Assembly (NCBI GenBank): GCA_030144725.1
Contig: JASKMD010000009.1
Location: forward strand, 5,276,679-5,340,678
DNA length: 64,000 nucleotides
Reading direction: 5' to 3'
Source: Haematococcus lacustris
Taxonomy: Eukaryota > Chlorophyta > Chlorophyceae > Chlamydomonadales > Haematococcaceae
Made by a program: the position numbers and the translations under genes. Shown here piece by piece: positions 24,501-36,900 of this stretch. Every line of letters starts with the position of its first letter. Position 1 is the first letter of the stretch. The notes under the pieces are model-generated. The model was not told the DNA's origin, searched no databases, and saw nothing but the letters and a program-made list of their open reading frames with translations.

Positions 24501-24839
24501 GGGCCAAGTGTAGGGGTGGCAGCAAACACGCGGCGGGGGGCAGCAGGGGAGAGGGAGCGGGAGGGCAGGTGGGAGCAAAGGCAGCGCGCAGAGTGAATGA
24601 AGAAAGATCAGGGACAGCTGGGTGTGAGAGCATGACATCAAGGACGGGCCTCACTCAAGGGTAGGAGGCAACAGGGGGGGCACAGGGAACAGGGCCAGAG
24701 GGCGACAGAGCGACAGCAGAGTGGGGGCAGTGGCGGGGCAAGATGTGCATGAGCAGGCAGCAGGGAGGAGCAGGGCATGGGGGGCGGGCGCCAGAGGTCC
24801 TTCCACCCCCCCTCCCAGCTCTAGCTCAGTGCCCCCCCG
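21600..24839. other. GC-rich unassigned region, possible fragment of a secreted protein gene
   Basis: Pyrimidine-rich plus strand with open frames on both strands; most look like composition artefacts. One plus-strand candidate is worth keeping: a Cys-rich piece near 22350-22400 (QQGCKCPTKPCSTDL), another at 22740-22800 (GGGYCSTCLAQPSCPGTCQ), and a frame at 23076-23492 that ends in a hydrophobic tail (CCVLLLLVLALRW). The pieces do not join with confidence. A short GTGACAGGGGT-type tandem repeat lies at ~22555-22600 and recurs at ~25750-25815. Confidence 0.25.
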
Positions 24840-27640
24840 CTACCCCCTCAGGCCTGGCCGCCTGCTCAAGGCCCTGGCATTACCCTGGCGGCTGATCACC
24901 AACACACCAGCCTCTCGCCAGCAGCTGCTGCGCCACAGACCCCCCTCCTCCTTCACCTCCTCCCCGCCTCCTCCTCCTCCTCCCTCCCCCGCCCCCACCG
25001 CCATGTAGCGTTGCTGCATCAACCCCTGGCTCAGCGCGCCCGCCTGGCTGCCATCCTGGCTGGCCCTGCCGCTGCCCCGGCCGCCAGCCGCGCCCCAGGG
25101 CCTGCCTGCAGCACTGAGGCAGGAGGTGAGGCCCAGACCCAGACCTGAGCCAAGGGAGCCCAGGCCGGGGAAGCAGCGCGTGCTGTTGACCCGCCTGCCC
25201 CCCTCCCCCTCCCCCCCCCCTGAGAACAGCTTGAGGGCTGCTGCTGCCTGCAGGGAGTCGTACACGGGCCACAGCACCAGCAGCAGCGACAGCGTGGTGA
25301 TGGCTGCGGTGAAGGCCAGCACGTGGCCCAGGCGCAGCAGCTCGAAGCCCAGGTGCAGGGGGGGCAGCAGCACGGTGGCGCCGCGGCAGGCCAGGCTGAG
25401 GGCCAGGCTGGAGGACAGCAGCACCTGCACACAGCGGAGGGCAGGCGGGGCCAGGGGGCGCTTGGGGGGCAGCAGCAGCCTGGGCGGGGGGGGCTGGTCA
25501 GGCTGCCGGCGGGTGTCAGGAGCAGTGTGCAGGAGCAGGCCTAGACTGCCTGAACCCCTGGCTGACCCCTTGCCTGTACCCCGGGCAGGAGCAGCAGTCA
25601 TGGCCATCAACCCTCCAGAAGGATGGCAGCTGAGCTGGCGCTGTCTGGGCAGTGAGGGGGGCAGGTCAGGGCTGGGGCAGCCATTGCGGTTGCGCAGGGC
25701 TGCTGGAGAGAGGGCGGCAATGCATGAGGGTGTGACTGGAGCAGGAGGAGGACAGGGGTGGGACAGGGGTGTGACAGGAGGGGTGTGACAGGGGTGTGAC
25801 AGGGGTGTGACAGGGCACTGGCCGTGAGACGCAGGCCAGCCAGGCTCTGTTGCAAGGCTGCAGCAGGCTCCCCCCTACAAAGCAACATCAGCCAGAACTG
25901 CCCGCCCTGCCCTGCCCCACCAATGCAAGCGCAGCCGCACCTGACCTCCATGCCCCAGCCCCCCTCTGCCCCTAGCGTGCAGCCCCCCTTGACACCCTTT
26001 GCCAGGCATGGTGTTCAAGCCCCCCTCTCTCCCCCCCCCCCTCCCCCGTTCCCCTCCCCTCCTCGCCCCCCTTCCTGCTACCCTCCCTCCCTACCTACCC
26101 CCTTTTCCCCTCCCTCCTCTTTCCCCCGCCCCACCCACACCACCCACCCGCACCTGCAGCAGGCGCACGCGAGCCACCAGGCGCCTGGAGATCGCAGCCC
26201 GCAGGATGCGGCGCGTGACCAGCCACAGCGCCAGCAGGAAGGCGGTGCAGAAGGCTGCGCTGATGAGGGTGGACAGCAGCGGGAACACACACAGCGCGCA
26301 GCTGGAGGGGGAGGCGGCCGCCAGGCAGGGCTGCAGGGCAGGGCAGGGCAGGGCGGCCAGGGCCGGGGTCATGGGGCAAGCCATAGAGGAGATGGAGCGG
26401 AGGCCAGCAGCAGAGAAGGCAGGGGCGGGGGCTGGCGCGTCAGGGTAGGGGAGGAGGCTAGCGACCGCCAAGCTTCCCTCCTCCCCTGCCCTGGACCCGG
26501 ATGCGCCAGCCAAGCACCACCTCCCTGTCATGGGCCAGGTGAAGCCACCCCAGGCCTTCTGCCCACACCACCCCCTAGCCCTAGCTCCCGCTGCCTCATC
26601 TGCCGCTGCCCCTGGCACCTGGGCGTGTCCATCCGCCTGCCCCTGTCGCCGCTGCGCACCTGCTGCGAGTCATACGGCGCAAACATGACCCGGATCAGCG
26701 GGACCGTGTAGTCCAGGTCGATGATGCGCGTGAACAGCGCACACACCAGCTGTGCCGTGCAGCAGGGCAGCGTGAAGCCCAGCGCGAAGAACACGATGTT
26801 GAAGTTGGGGTGCCGGCCTTGCAGGGTGGGGGGCTCCACCAGCCCCGGCTGCACCAGGGGCTGGTGGGGAGGTGAGGGCGGTGTGGGGGGCAGCCACCAG
26901 GGGGCTCTGGGTGCTGCTGCTGCTGGAGTGGGTAGGGTGCAGGGCAGGGCCGGGGCGGGAGGTGTAGGGTGCGGCCACCAGGGGCACGCTGACGCTGCTG
27001 GTTTGAACGTGCAAGCCGATGGGGGCGGGGCTCAAGGGGTAGGGAGGGAGGCGCGCCTAGGCCAAGCAGGCAGCAGCCAACACAGCCAATGCTTGGAGTC
27101 TGGCAGCTGCGGCAGCTTGTTCAACATGAGCTGGCCTAGGCAGGGTGTTGGCGGCTGCACAGCAGCACTGAGTCACTGGCTGTGTGATCATTGGAGCGAG
27201 TAGTCTTACCTACCTGCAGGCTGTACATACATGCGAAAAGAGCTAGGAGCAGGATTGACGGCTCAAGCAACCCGTATTCGACTGCAAGGTACACCCGACA
27301 CAGCGCAGCGGGGTACCAGCCGCCAGGAATGACAACAGAGTACGGGCCCCAAAGGACCTGCATGCAGGTCATGCCTGTTGACTTGACATCCGGTAAAGCG
27401 CCCATGCTGACAGACGGATCAGCGTGCCTGTAGGCGAAGAATCTGCGCAGCTCCATAGGCTGCAGCCAGCAGCTGGAAGCACAAGCGCGCACGCCAGAGG
27501 AATGTAAACACAGCTGGACCTGCTTTGCCTTTGCAATAGCCATATATAGCGACATACACGCCCCCCGCAAGCGACGCGACAGTCAGAGCTCCTGACAATC
27601 CTACGACTACCCAATCTATGCTGTTGCTGCTAACACCCAT
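24840..27640 (-). CDS. Predicted multi-pass membrane protein, plant-type family
   Basis: Five exons on the minus strand join in phase 0: 27428-27640, 27214-27357, 26660-26848, 26154-26330 and 24840-25424, giving 435 residues. Hydrophobic segments are visible in order: WVVVGLSGALTVASLAGGVY; FQLLAAAYGAAQIL; LLEPSILLLALFACMYSL; FNIVFFALGFTLPC; PLLSTLISAAFCTAFLLALW; VLAFTAAITTLSLLLVLWPV. A WRAR motif precedes the second. The order and the loop 'RRILRAAISRRLVARVRLLQ' remind me of a land-plant membrane family of unknown function; that match is from memory and weak. The first intron would use a GC donor (CTACAG|GCACGC), because an in-frame TGA follows immediately. The C-terminal ~130 residues are low-complexity Gly/Arg and may be cytosolic or partly intronic. 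Confidence 0.65.
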
Positions 27641-28015
27641 ACGCTCTCTTCTGACTCCAGGTTATTGAGGCGCTGGGCTCAAAACATGAGCACCAAATCG
27701 AAGGCATGCAAGTCTCCCCAAACTAAGCACTGCCCTACTAGCGCCTTCCCTACATTTTAGTGCTTGATGTCTGGGCTCTTACCAAGTGCCCTTACCTCAC
27801 GCCCTCTCGATCTGGTTCGCTGCATTGCTGCAGCCATGAGAAGAACGTTAGCAGCTGGGGACTGCCACTAGTCTTATAACGTAGTAATAGTAGTGTATGG
27901 CTGTGATACGTAAGAAGTCGTGAGCAGCAGGAAACCAGCTAGGCCTGTTTGCAGCAGCATGCAAGCCCATGTGCAAAGTCAACATCGCACTGCACCATAC
28001 ACTGTGTGAAACGCA

Positions 28016-28576
28016 ATGGCCCTGATGATGCGCAACAGTGTGCGACCCTTCGCTTCCTGCAGGGCTGCTGTTCGCCCTAGCTCCGTAGTTCGCCCTGTAG
28101 TATGCCAGGCTCAGGCTGCAGATGTTGCAGAGCCCGAAGCTAAGAAAACCCCCCGCTACCATGCGTCTCCGCTCACGACCGCTGCCCCATCCACATACGC
28201 CATCGTGGAGGTCGGAGGCACTCAGCTGTTTCTAGAGCCCGGCAAATGGTACAACGTCAACAGGCTGAAGGCTGATGTCGGCGCCAAGATAAAGTTTGGG
28301 CGAGTTTTGGCTTTGAAGCATGAGGGCAAGCTTTCAGTAGGCACGCCGTACTTGGAGACTGTGAATGTGGAGGCGGAGGTCATCCAGGAGCTCCGTGGGC
28401 CAAAGATTATCGTCTACAAGATGCGACCCAAGAAGCACTACCGACGCAAGCAGGGACACAGGCAAGCTGCATTTCCCTAGCTCTATCGTGACCTTTCCCT
28501 CGTCAACCAGTTTGTTGTGCGTGTCCGCAGGCAAGATTTGTCCAAGTTCATGGTAACCTCCATCAGCCCTGCCTAA
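28016..28576 (+). CDS. PRPL21: Plastid ribosomal protein bL21c
   Basis: Large-subunit protein that binds 23S rRNA, imported into the plastid. CDS = 28016-28461 joined to 28531-28576, 163 residues. A ~40-residue Arg/Ser/Val-rich transit peptide is followed by the L21 core: [32 protein letters not shown] and [15 protein letters not shown]. Reading straight through would end at GHRQAAFP. The family needs GHRQ plus a short beta strand, and splicing with a GC donor (ACACAG|GCAAGC) to CCGCAG|G restores [14 protein letters not shown]. This is the best-supported GC-AG intron here. TGTAA at 29186-29190 is a possible but distant poly(A) signal. Confidence 0.95.
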
Positions 28577-30966
28577 CTTCCTTTGTATGCAGCCAATGAT
28601 TCAACCAGCTTCTTGCCTTGTGGGGTACCGCTGACTTGTACCACCTGTTCTTTGCTGCCTCGCAAAGGCCTTCACACGAAATGCAGATCATTGCAGACTC
28701 AGGCCCATCAGCTGCTGTGCAGCCTAGTGGGACAGGCACAGACCCGCTGACTTCATGCTGGCCAGGGCTGTTGCCAGTGGCATAGCTGGAGACTGCCTAT
28801 TCAAGATGACACAGCGGGTGTGCCAGTGCCTGGAGGACTGCTATGACCAGCTCAGTCCCAGCTTCTGCCAGCCGCACTCCCCAGCATACCCTGAACAACC
28901 TGGTGGTGGCGTCTGGAGGCAGTGCCTAGTCCCAGCATGCAGGGTGCAGGGAGTTTGCAGCACAACAGAGGGCTGCAGACAGCCTGCACCCTCCTTGTCT
29001 AATGTGCCCAGGCCCTGCCCCTGATGACGTGTCCAGTAACGCGCAATGCCATGGCCAGCAGCTGCCTGCTGGGCTGTGTTTGAGACAGCTTGCAGTGTAC
29101 GTGGCTGGCCTGTGTCGCTGGATGGCTGACTGGGCTGCTGCTGCTGCAAGGTTATGTGTTGCTATGGCCTCTTGCTGTGCTGTGCTGTAACCACACCCTG
29201 GTCTTGAAAACCGCCAAAGAAGCCGGTGGCCTCAGCGATCCTTGTCTGAGCAAAACTTGTTGATACACACGCTGGAAAACTATGCACTTGATGGCGCCCA
29301 CATTGAGGTGAACTACTGGGTTGTGGAGTGCAGTTACTTCAATGATGCTGCCAGGCTATGGAACGATGGTTACCATCACTGTAGTGATGTATGTAGGCAG
29401 CCGTTACGCTGCTTCACCTCACCAGCCGAGGCTGCTCTCAACTAGAACCGGCCGCCATCCCTCCTTGAAGAATACAGCCCTTCTGGGGTGCACCTTGTTA
29501 CACTTCTGCAGTGTGGCGTCTGAATGAAAAGGTAGGCAGTAACCACACCACCACCATGGCTAAGAGCTATGCAATGCGATGGTGTACAGAACGCATGTGT
29601 TTCGGAGCCAACTCGATCACGGGGGGGTAGCGGCGCGCACACCCAGGCGGCGGCTATCGCCAGCCAACTATATCCAGGGCGCGACACGTCTACATCTCGC
29701 AGGCCCTTTGGCAACCAGCTGCTGCAGTCCAACCGCTCGAAACCCGCCCTCGTAGCACCCTGCTACGCCCTGTGCAAGCACCTCTGCACGTTGCCCTCCC
29801 ATACCGCTACCCTACCCCTCCTCCCTGCTCTCTCACAGCTGGTTTTCTTCCTATCCACCACGCTCCACCATCACAACCCTCGCACCAACCACTCGTCCAA
29901 GCGCTGCCTCGGGCATGGCACGCAGTGCTGGGGTCATCCACCTCACGCCCTGCTCCGTGTTCTAGTGACCTGGCAGGCATTACCCCATATCATGTGCACA
30001 CCGTGCCCGGAAGAACACTGACACCTGAGCAACAACCCAACTAACCTCTCTCCAAGGTGCTCCGAATGGGAGTAGAACCCTGGACCTCCCATGCTATGCA
30101 CCCCACCTCACGCCACCTCTAAACCCCATTGCAAGCCCTTCTGGCCCTGCAGCAGCTGTCATTCCTTACCCTCACCGCGCCCTCTCTGACACAGCAGCTG
30201 CCTGGGACCTGCCCCCCAGCTCACATGCATCTGACAGCTCTGGCATGTGCCCGGGCCTCCTTAGGGTTTAGCATGGGGTCACACAGGCACTCAAGCCATG
30301 CGCCTCGTGGCCACCCGCCATGCCCCCCGCCCCCACAGGCCCTACAGCCTCACGGTAACCAGGCCCCAAACTCAGGCCCAGTGTGGCTGGCCCATGGCGT
30401 CCATGGCAAAGGACGGCAGTTGCACCACCATGGCTGCCGTGGCGCATGCTGCAGCGCCCCCTGTGCTTCCTTACCCCTCCTAGTGCCCATGGCCCTTCAC
30501 ACAGCAGTGGGGATGCAGCAGGCAGTAGGGCACACCACCCCATCCCTGCCCAGCTCGTTGTCTTGCCCAGCCCAGCCCAGCCCAGCCACACCCAGCCCGG
30601 CCCACAGCGCATGCAGGTCACCCAGCCAGTCAGCTTGCTTCCTTGCCGCAGTTCAGGCGAAGGGGCAGCGACGCCCCGGGGTCGCGGGGGGACCCTGGCC
30701 GGCCTCCCCCTGCCCTCGGCTGCCGCCCGTGCACCCAGCCTCCCGGAGCACTGCTGCTGGCAGCAAAGGTGTTGGCGGTGGCTGACGCAACGTTGCCCAG
30801 CCCTGCACTGGCTGCCAGCCCTGCCACCGCCACAGCCTCTCCCGACCTGACCACCCCATTGCTGCTGCTGACCGCGCTGGGGTCCAGCAGCTGGGCTGCA
30901 GCTGGGCAGCAGCTGTCCTGCAGCTGTGTGGAAGCTGGGTGGAAGCTGGGTGGGGCCAGCTGGTCG
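28577..30966. other. Intergenic between convergent bL21c and CYP97A
   Basis: No gene supported. At ~30050-30120 the minus strand carries TGGCGTGAGGTGG (A-box-like) followed by GGTTCTACTCC (B-box-like) ~35 bp later, suggestive of a tRNA-derived SINE fragment; no full cloverleaf can be drawn. The 30.1-30.9 kb portion is C-rich with overlapping frames on both strands and no recognisable motif. Confidence 0.4.
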
Positions 30967-33900
30967 TCAGGGTGGTGCAGGGAGGGGGTGGGAGGGGGTG
31001 GGGGGTACCCGGCGCTTCACAATCATGTTGAGGCCGTTGGTGGTGTGGATGGTGGCACCTGTCGTCATGCCCACCTGCAGCCAGCAGCCAGCAGCCAGCA
31101 GCCTCAGCCAGCAGCCAGCAGCCTCAGCCAGCCAGCAGCAGCCGGGTACGGTACAGTAGCATGACCCGCAAGCGAGCCAGCAGGGGTCCCTTCCCTTCCC
31201 TTCCGCTTCCCTTCCCTTCCCTTCCCTTCCCTTCCCTTCCCTTCCCTTCCCTTCCCTTCCCTGCGCCTTCCTTTCCTTTCCCTTCCTCCTTTCCTTGCCT
31301 CCTATCCATTCCTCCCTGCCGCTGTGCCCCAGCCGCCAGCCGCCCCTCACCGTCTCCCCCGGTGCCAAGGTGAACTCGTAGCGGTGCATGAACATGGCGA
31401 GCGCCACAATGCTCTCAAACAGAGCGAACTGGTCGCCAATGCACTTGCGCCGCCCCCCGCCAAAGGGCAGGTATGCGAAGTTGGTGGTGACCTCATTGGG
31501 CGTTGGGCCGTCCAGTGGACCAAACCTGTGAGGCATCACGCCCCAGGTGCTGACTGCCAACACAGCACAAGCTCCAGCCAAGCAGCCGGAGGCAAGGGGA
31601 GGTGACAGGTGAGGGGGTGGCATGAGGCAGGGCCAGGGCATGGCCTGAGGCACAGCAGGGGCAGGGACATACCCAGAGGGGGACATACAAAGATGGAGGG
31701 GGTCAGGCCGGCTGCCTGCCAGTGTTCACTATCAGCCACAGTCAACCGTCAATGCCAGCCGCCACATGTCAACCTGCAGACCCTGACCTGCAACCTGCCC
31801 AGCGACCTCAGCCCACCGCCCCTGCCCTGCACCCTCTGCAAACCAACGCCCCTGCCCCTGCCACTGCCTCCGTTCCTAGGCCGCCCGCCCCGCCAAGCCG
31901 CCCGCGCAGCCACCCGCCAGCTGGCCCTGCCTGCAGCCTGGCCCTGCCGCCCACCTCTCAGGCCTGAAGGCCTCCGGGTCCTCCCACAGTGCCGGGGAGC
32001 GGTGAAGGTTCCACACGCTGATGAAGAAGTCGCTGCCAGCAGGCACCTACGCCAGGGCATGGGGCAGGGCAGGGCAGGGCAGGGGGCAGGGCAGGGCATG
32101 GGATGGCAAGCAGAGCAGAAGGTAGACAGGCAAGGCAGCGGTGCCCGGGCAGTTCTATTTTCCTACCCTGCTGCCTTGCTGCCCTTATGCGCTGCACCTC
32201 CTGCTGCTGCTGCCCCTGCTGCTGCCCCTGCTGCTGACCCAGAAGGCGGCGAGGGTGTTGCCTGGACTGACCTTGATGTCCCCGAAGCTGTCCTCCTCCA
32301 GCGCTCTGCGGATGAGCACTGGCGGCTGTGGGTACAGGCGCATGGCCTCGTTGATGACGCGCGTGGTGTAGCGCAGCGCTCGGATGTCGTCCAGGGTAGC
32401 CACGCGGCCCCCCAGAACACTGTCCACCTGGGGCGCATGCAGTCACACTCTCACTGACCTCGCTCTTACACATAACCTCACTCATAGGAGGATGAGGAGG
32501 ACGAGGAGGAGAGTGGTTTTCAGGTGCCTTGCATGCAGCAGGGGTGGGGTGGGGGGGGTGGGGTGGGGTGGGGTGGGGTGGGGTGGGGTGGGGTGGGGTG
32601 GGGTGGGGTGGGGTGGGGTGGGGTGGGGTGGGGTGGGGTGGGGTGGGGTGGGGAGGGGTGGGGTGGGGTGGGGTGGCTGCACTGCGTCACAGGGAGATGG
32701 AGGGGCAGGGCGCAGCGGGGTGTAGGGGCATGATGCAATTGAGCAAACCCTTCTCCACTCCCAAGCTCCCTCCACCCTGCTCCACCCCACCTCATCAGGC
32801 TTTCCACCCACCCAGCCCATTGAACACCCCACTGAGCCTGGGCACGGGCTAGGGCACCCTCCCTCCAAGCTGCAGGGCGCACCTCTTGTTGCAGCAGCGC
32901 TGTCTTGTCCGGGTGTTGGGACAGCAGGTACAGCGTCCAGGTCAGCACAGCCGCAGTGGTCTCGTGCCCGGCTACCAGCATAGTCATCAGGTCGTCCCGC
33001 AGCTGCTTGCTGCTGATCTGGTCGCCACTGCGGGTCAGCATCAGGAGCACAAGCAGGGGGGGGTCCTTGCGGCAGAGCGGGTGGAGGAGGCTGGCAGTGG
33101 GGTGCTGCTGAACATCCTGCACAGCTCATGTCAGCTCGGGTCGGTTTGGATCAGTTTGATTAGTTTCAGTTTGGTTCAAGGCATGCTTGGTGTGTGTCAG
33201 GGTTTTAATCTGGGGAGGAGGAGCAGGGAGGAGGAGGAGCAGTAGGGAAGGAAGGGAAGAGTAGAAACGGTAGGGAGGGGGGAGGAGGGGGAGGAAGGGA
33301 GGTGGAGAAGAGGGATGGAGTGAGGTGAGGGGCTGAGGCGTACGTACGATGCGATGAGGAAGTGCAGGATGGACGGGTCGGCCTCGCTGAGGAACTCCTC
33401 GACAAACTCGGCGTCCTCCTCCTCCACCAACACCTGCACCCACCACTGCCCTCACCTCACCTCACCTCACACACCCTCACACACGCACAGCCCTGAGCCC
33501 TCGGTCCACATGCTGTCCCCCAGGCCGCCAGAACACCTCTGCCATGCAGCTTGATGCAGGCAAGGCACCTCATAGGGGTCAGGCACCTGAACACTGGCTG
33601 GCAATGGCTGGCTGGCTGGCTGGCGATGTGTGAGTGCTGCCTCCACCCATGCCTCACAGCCTCCCACCCTCTAGGCTCAGGGTGAGGGGTTGGGGTCAGT
33701 GTGAGGTGTGAGGTGTGGGGGTGGGGACCCCTGATGAGTGGCTGGGTGGCTGCCTGGCCTTTGCCACCGGCCAGGGCGCAGGGGCATAGGGGTGTAAACA
33801 GCCGTTTGTGAGGGAGGTGAGGGGTGAGAGGCACCAAGGAGGGGGGTGGGGTGGGGTGGGCGGGGCATGGCGCCTGACCTTGCACTTAGCGATGAGGCCG

Positions 33901-36900
33901 TCCAGGGTGTCGTTGACCACCTTGAGGGCCTCCACGCAGCGGCGCTGTCGCGGCACAATCTGCACAGTGCAGCCGGGCAGATCAGGAGGCAGACAGATGA
34001 GCTGGATGGCCGTGATTGGTTGTGGACAGGGCTGTGCTGCGCCTGCTGTGGGTCGCAGGACCTGGGGGGCAAGGCTGGCTGTGCCACCAGGTGGTCTGCG
34101 CCGGCGGTGTCTGTGGGGGGCGAGGGGCAGGCAATAGGCCGCCACTGCTTCAGCGGGTGTGTGTGCGGGTGTGCTACGCTGTGTGTGTGTAGGGGGGAGG
34201 GGGGAGGGAGGGAGGGGGGGCTGACCTGCATTGCTCCGGGGAGGTTCCAGTAGGCGATGGGGTAGGTGGACCGGTACTCCGCCTCCCTCAACACCACGTA
34301 CACGGCCTGCAGGGGCAGGGGCAGGGGCAGGGGCAGGTGGGGGGGAGGGGCAGCAAGGAGGAGGGGGTGGAGGGGTGGGTGGAAGGGTGGGTGGAGGGGA
34401 AGAGGGGGGAGGGGCAAAAGGGTGAGGGGCAGGTGGAGGGGGAGGAGGGTAGCCCTGGTGCATGCAGGCCCTGGTCACACCCCTGCATCGCTGGTCACAC
34501 CCCTGAATCATTGGTTACACACCTGGATCACAGGGTCGTCATGTGTGAGGCTGTCAAAGTCATAGTTGAACACAGCCTTGCCGATGATGTCCAGGGACAG
34601 GCGGCTGAAGAAGTTCTCCATGTCAATGGGCTTGCCACTGGCAACAGCCTGCGGCCGGCAGTCAGCCCAGCCGCACAGCAGCGGTAGGGGCAGGGGCAGT
34701 AGGGGCAGGGGCAGCAGCAGGGGCAGGGGCAGGGGCGGGGGCAGCAGCAGTAGGGGCAGGGGCAGGGGGGCAGCAGCGGGGGCAGCAGTGAGAGCCATGG
34801 GAGGGTTAGGGTTCCCATTCCAGTTGCCTGTGGATCCCTTGCACCACACTCTACACTTTGCGACCCAAAGCCCTCTGCTACAGCAGGGGCAGGAGCAGCA
34901 GGGGCAGCAGCTACAGCCACGGGAGTGTCAAGCTTCCCTTTGGCCCTTTGGCCCCGTGACCCCCGGTCCCCTTAGGGCAGCACCCCGGAGCCCCTCACCC
35001 CTGCCCCTTACCCTCGCCCTCTGGCCCCCCCACTCTACCCCTGACCCCTGCCCCCCCCTGCCCCCTATGCCCCCGTCCCCTCCTGCCCCTCTCCCCTGTT
35101 TCCTCCTGCCCCTCCATGCCCCTGACTCACCGTATCCAGCGTGGCGCAGCCGTGCAGCGTGCAGTCGCCAAACATGCCCACCATGTTGGCCACGTACTTC
35201 TTATGCAGGGCGGGCACGATGGCGCGCCGCCGCATGCGCCACACCTCCCCGTCAGCCGGGATCAGGCCCGTGCCCATCACAAACTCCTGCGGCCAGGCAG
35301 CCAGGCAGTCACGTCAGGGAGCCCATCACTCAGGCAAGCAGCGGGCTATACAACATAATAGGGGAGGCTCACTGCACAGTGTGAACAGTGTGAACAGCAT
35401 GAACAGTGTGAACAGTGTGAACAGTGTGAAAAGGTACTGGTGTGTGAAACTGGCCAGGCCATGATAGTTTGTGCTTGTGGCGACACGCTGGCTGCTGAGG
35501 GTGACCACGTGCTGCCAGGTGGTGTGTGCCCGCAGCCAGCAAACTTGCATGCACCAGCAGCACACACCACTAGGCCTCTCAGCCATGCTGGCTGACCGCC
35601 GCCCCTACATGCTGCGGCTGCGGCTGCGGCTGCGGCTGCTGGCATGTGTGTGCCATCGCTGCAGTGCAGAGCGCGTGGGTGGAGGTGTGGGAGGGTGTGC
35701 AGGTGAGAGGTAGGGGGGTGGTAGGGGTTGGTCACACTGTCTCTCTGACTCACCAGGTTCTCATTGACTGGTCACACTGTCTATCTGACTCACCAGGTTC
35801 TCATTGACTGGTCACACTGTCTATCTGACTCACCAGGTTCTCATTGACTGGTCACACTGTCTATCTGACTCACCAGGTTCTCATTGACTGGTCACACTGT
35901 CTATCTGACTCACCAGGTTCTCATTGACTGGTCACACTGTCTATCTGACTCACCAGGTTCTCATTGACTGGTCACACTGTCTATCTGACTCACCAGGTTC
36001 TCATTGACTGGTCACACTGTCTATCTGACTCACCAGGTTCTCATTGACTGGTCACACTGTCTCTCTGACTCACCAGGATCTCACTGAGCAGCCCCTTGCT
36101 GTACTTGTCAGCGTTGGTGAGCAGGATCTGGCGCGCGTATGCCGGGTCGCTGATGATGACAAAGGACTTGGGGCCAAAGCTGAGGCGGAAGATCTGAAGC
36201 CAGGGGCAGCAGCAGCAGCAGCAGCAGCAGCAGGGGGGTGGGGGGGGGGGGTCCAGCACCAGGCAGTGGGTGGGGGCTGGAGGCATGGCTTAGCAGCTGC
36301 TGAAGTTGTCTGTGGCAGGGGGTCAGCGCCTTTACACCTCAGCAAAGGTTTGGAAGCTGCCGCGCAGCTGTCTAGTTTCACAGGTCAAGGGACAGCAGGC
36401 AAGGGAGGGGGGCGGGCCCCACGGGGCGACCCAAGGCCAGCCAGCCCATCACCCAGCCCAGCCCTGGTGTCGAGCCCCACCCAGCGCTGCCCGACCTGTC
36501 AGCACCCTGGCCTCAGGACCCAAGCCTGCCTGTCCTGTCTTGCCCTGCCCTGTGCCCTGCACTCACCACACCCCACCCCACCCTGCCCTGCCCAGTGCCC
36601 TGCCTTGTACGCACCCCACCCTGCCCCTGAGCCCCTGGCCCTAGCCCCCACCACACCTTGCCATACACCGTGAAGAGCTTGTACAGCGGCACAAACACGG
36701 GCTGCCCCACCAGCTCCCTCAGGTCGCCCCTGGCCTCAGGCATGCGCTGCGCTGCCTCCGCACGCCATGACCGACCCAGCTGCGCTAACGACATGGCCAG
36801 GCCGCGCCCTACAGCAGGCAGCAACAGCAGCAGCACGGGAGGCAGTGGTGGAAGGCGGGGCGCTGGGAGGAGAGGTGGCAGCGGCTGGGAGTGGCCTGCT

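Noticed and set aside
22178..24660. Many 60-280-codon frames on both strands
   Set aside because: Overlapping frames in C/G-rich DNA with no motifs or consistent splice phases; only a weak secreted-protein candidate was kept as a note.
36074..36381. Ala-rich minus-strand and poly-Ala plus-strand frames over the CAG run
   Set aside because: Trinucleotide run inside CYP97A intron 2; true exon boundaries exclude it.
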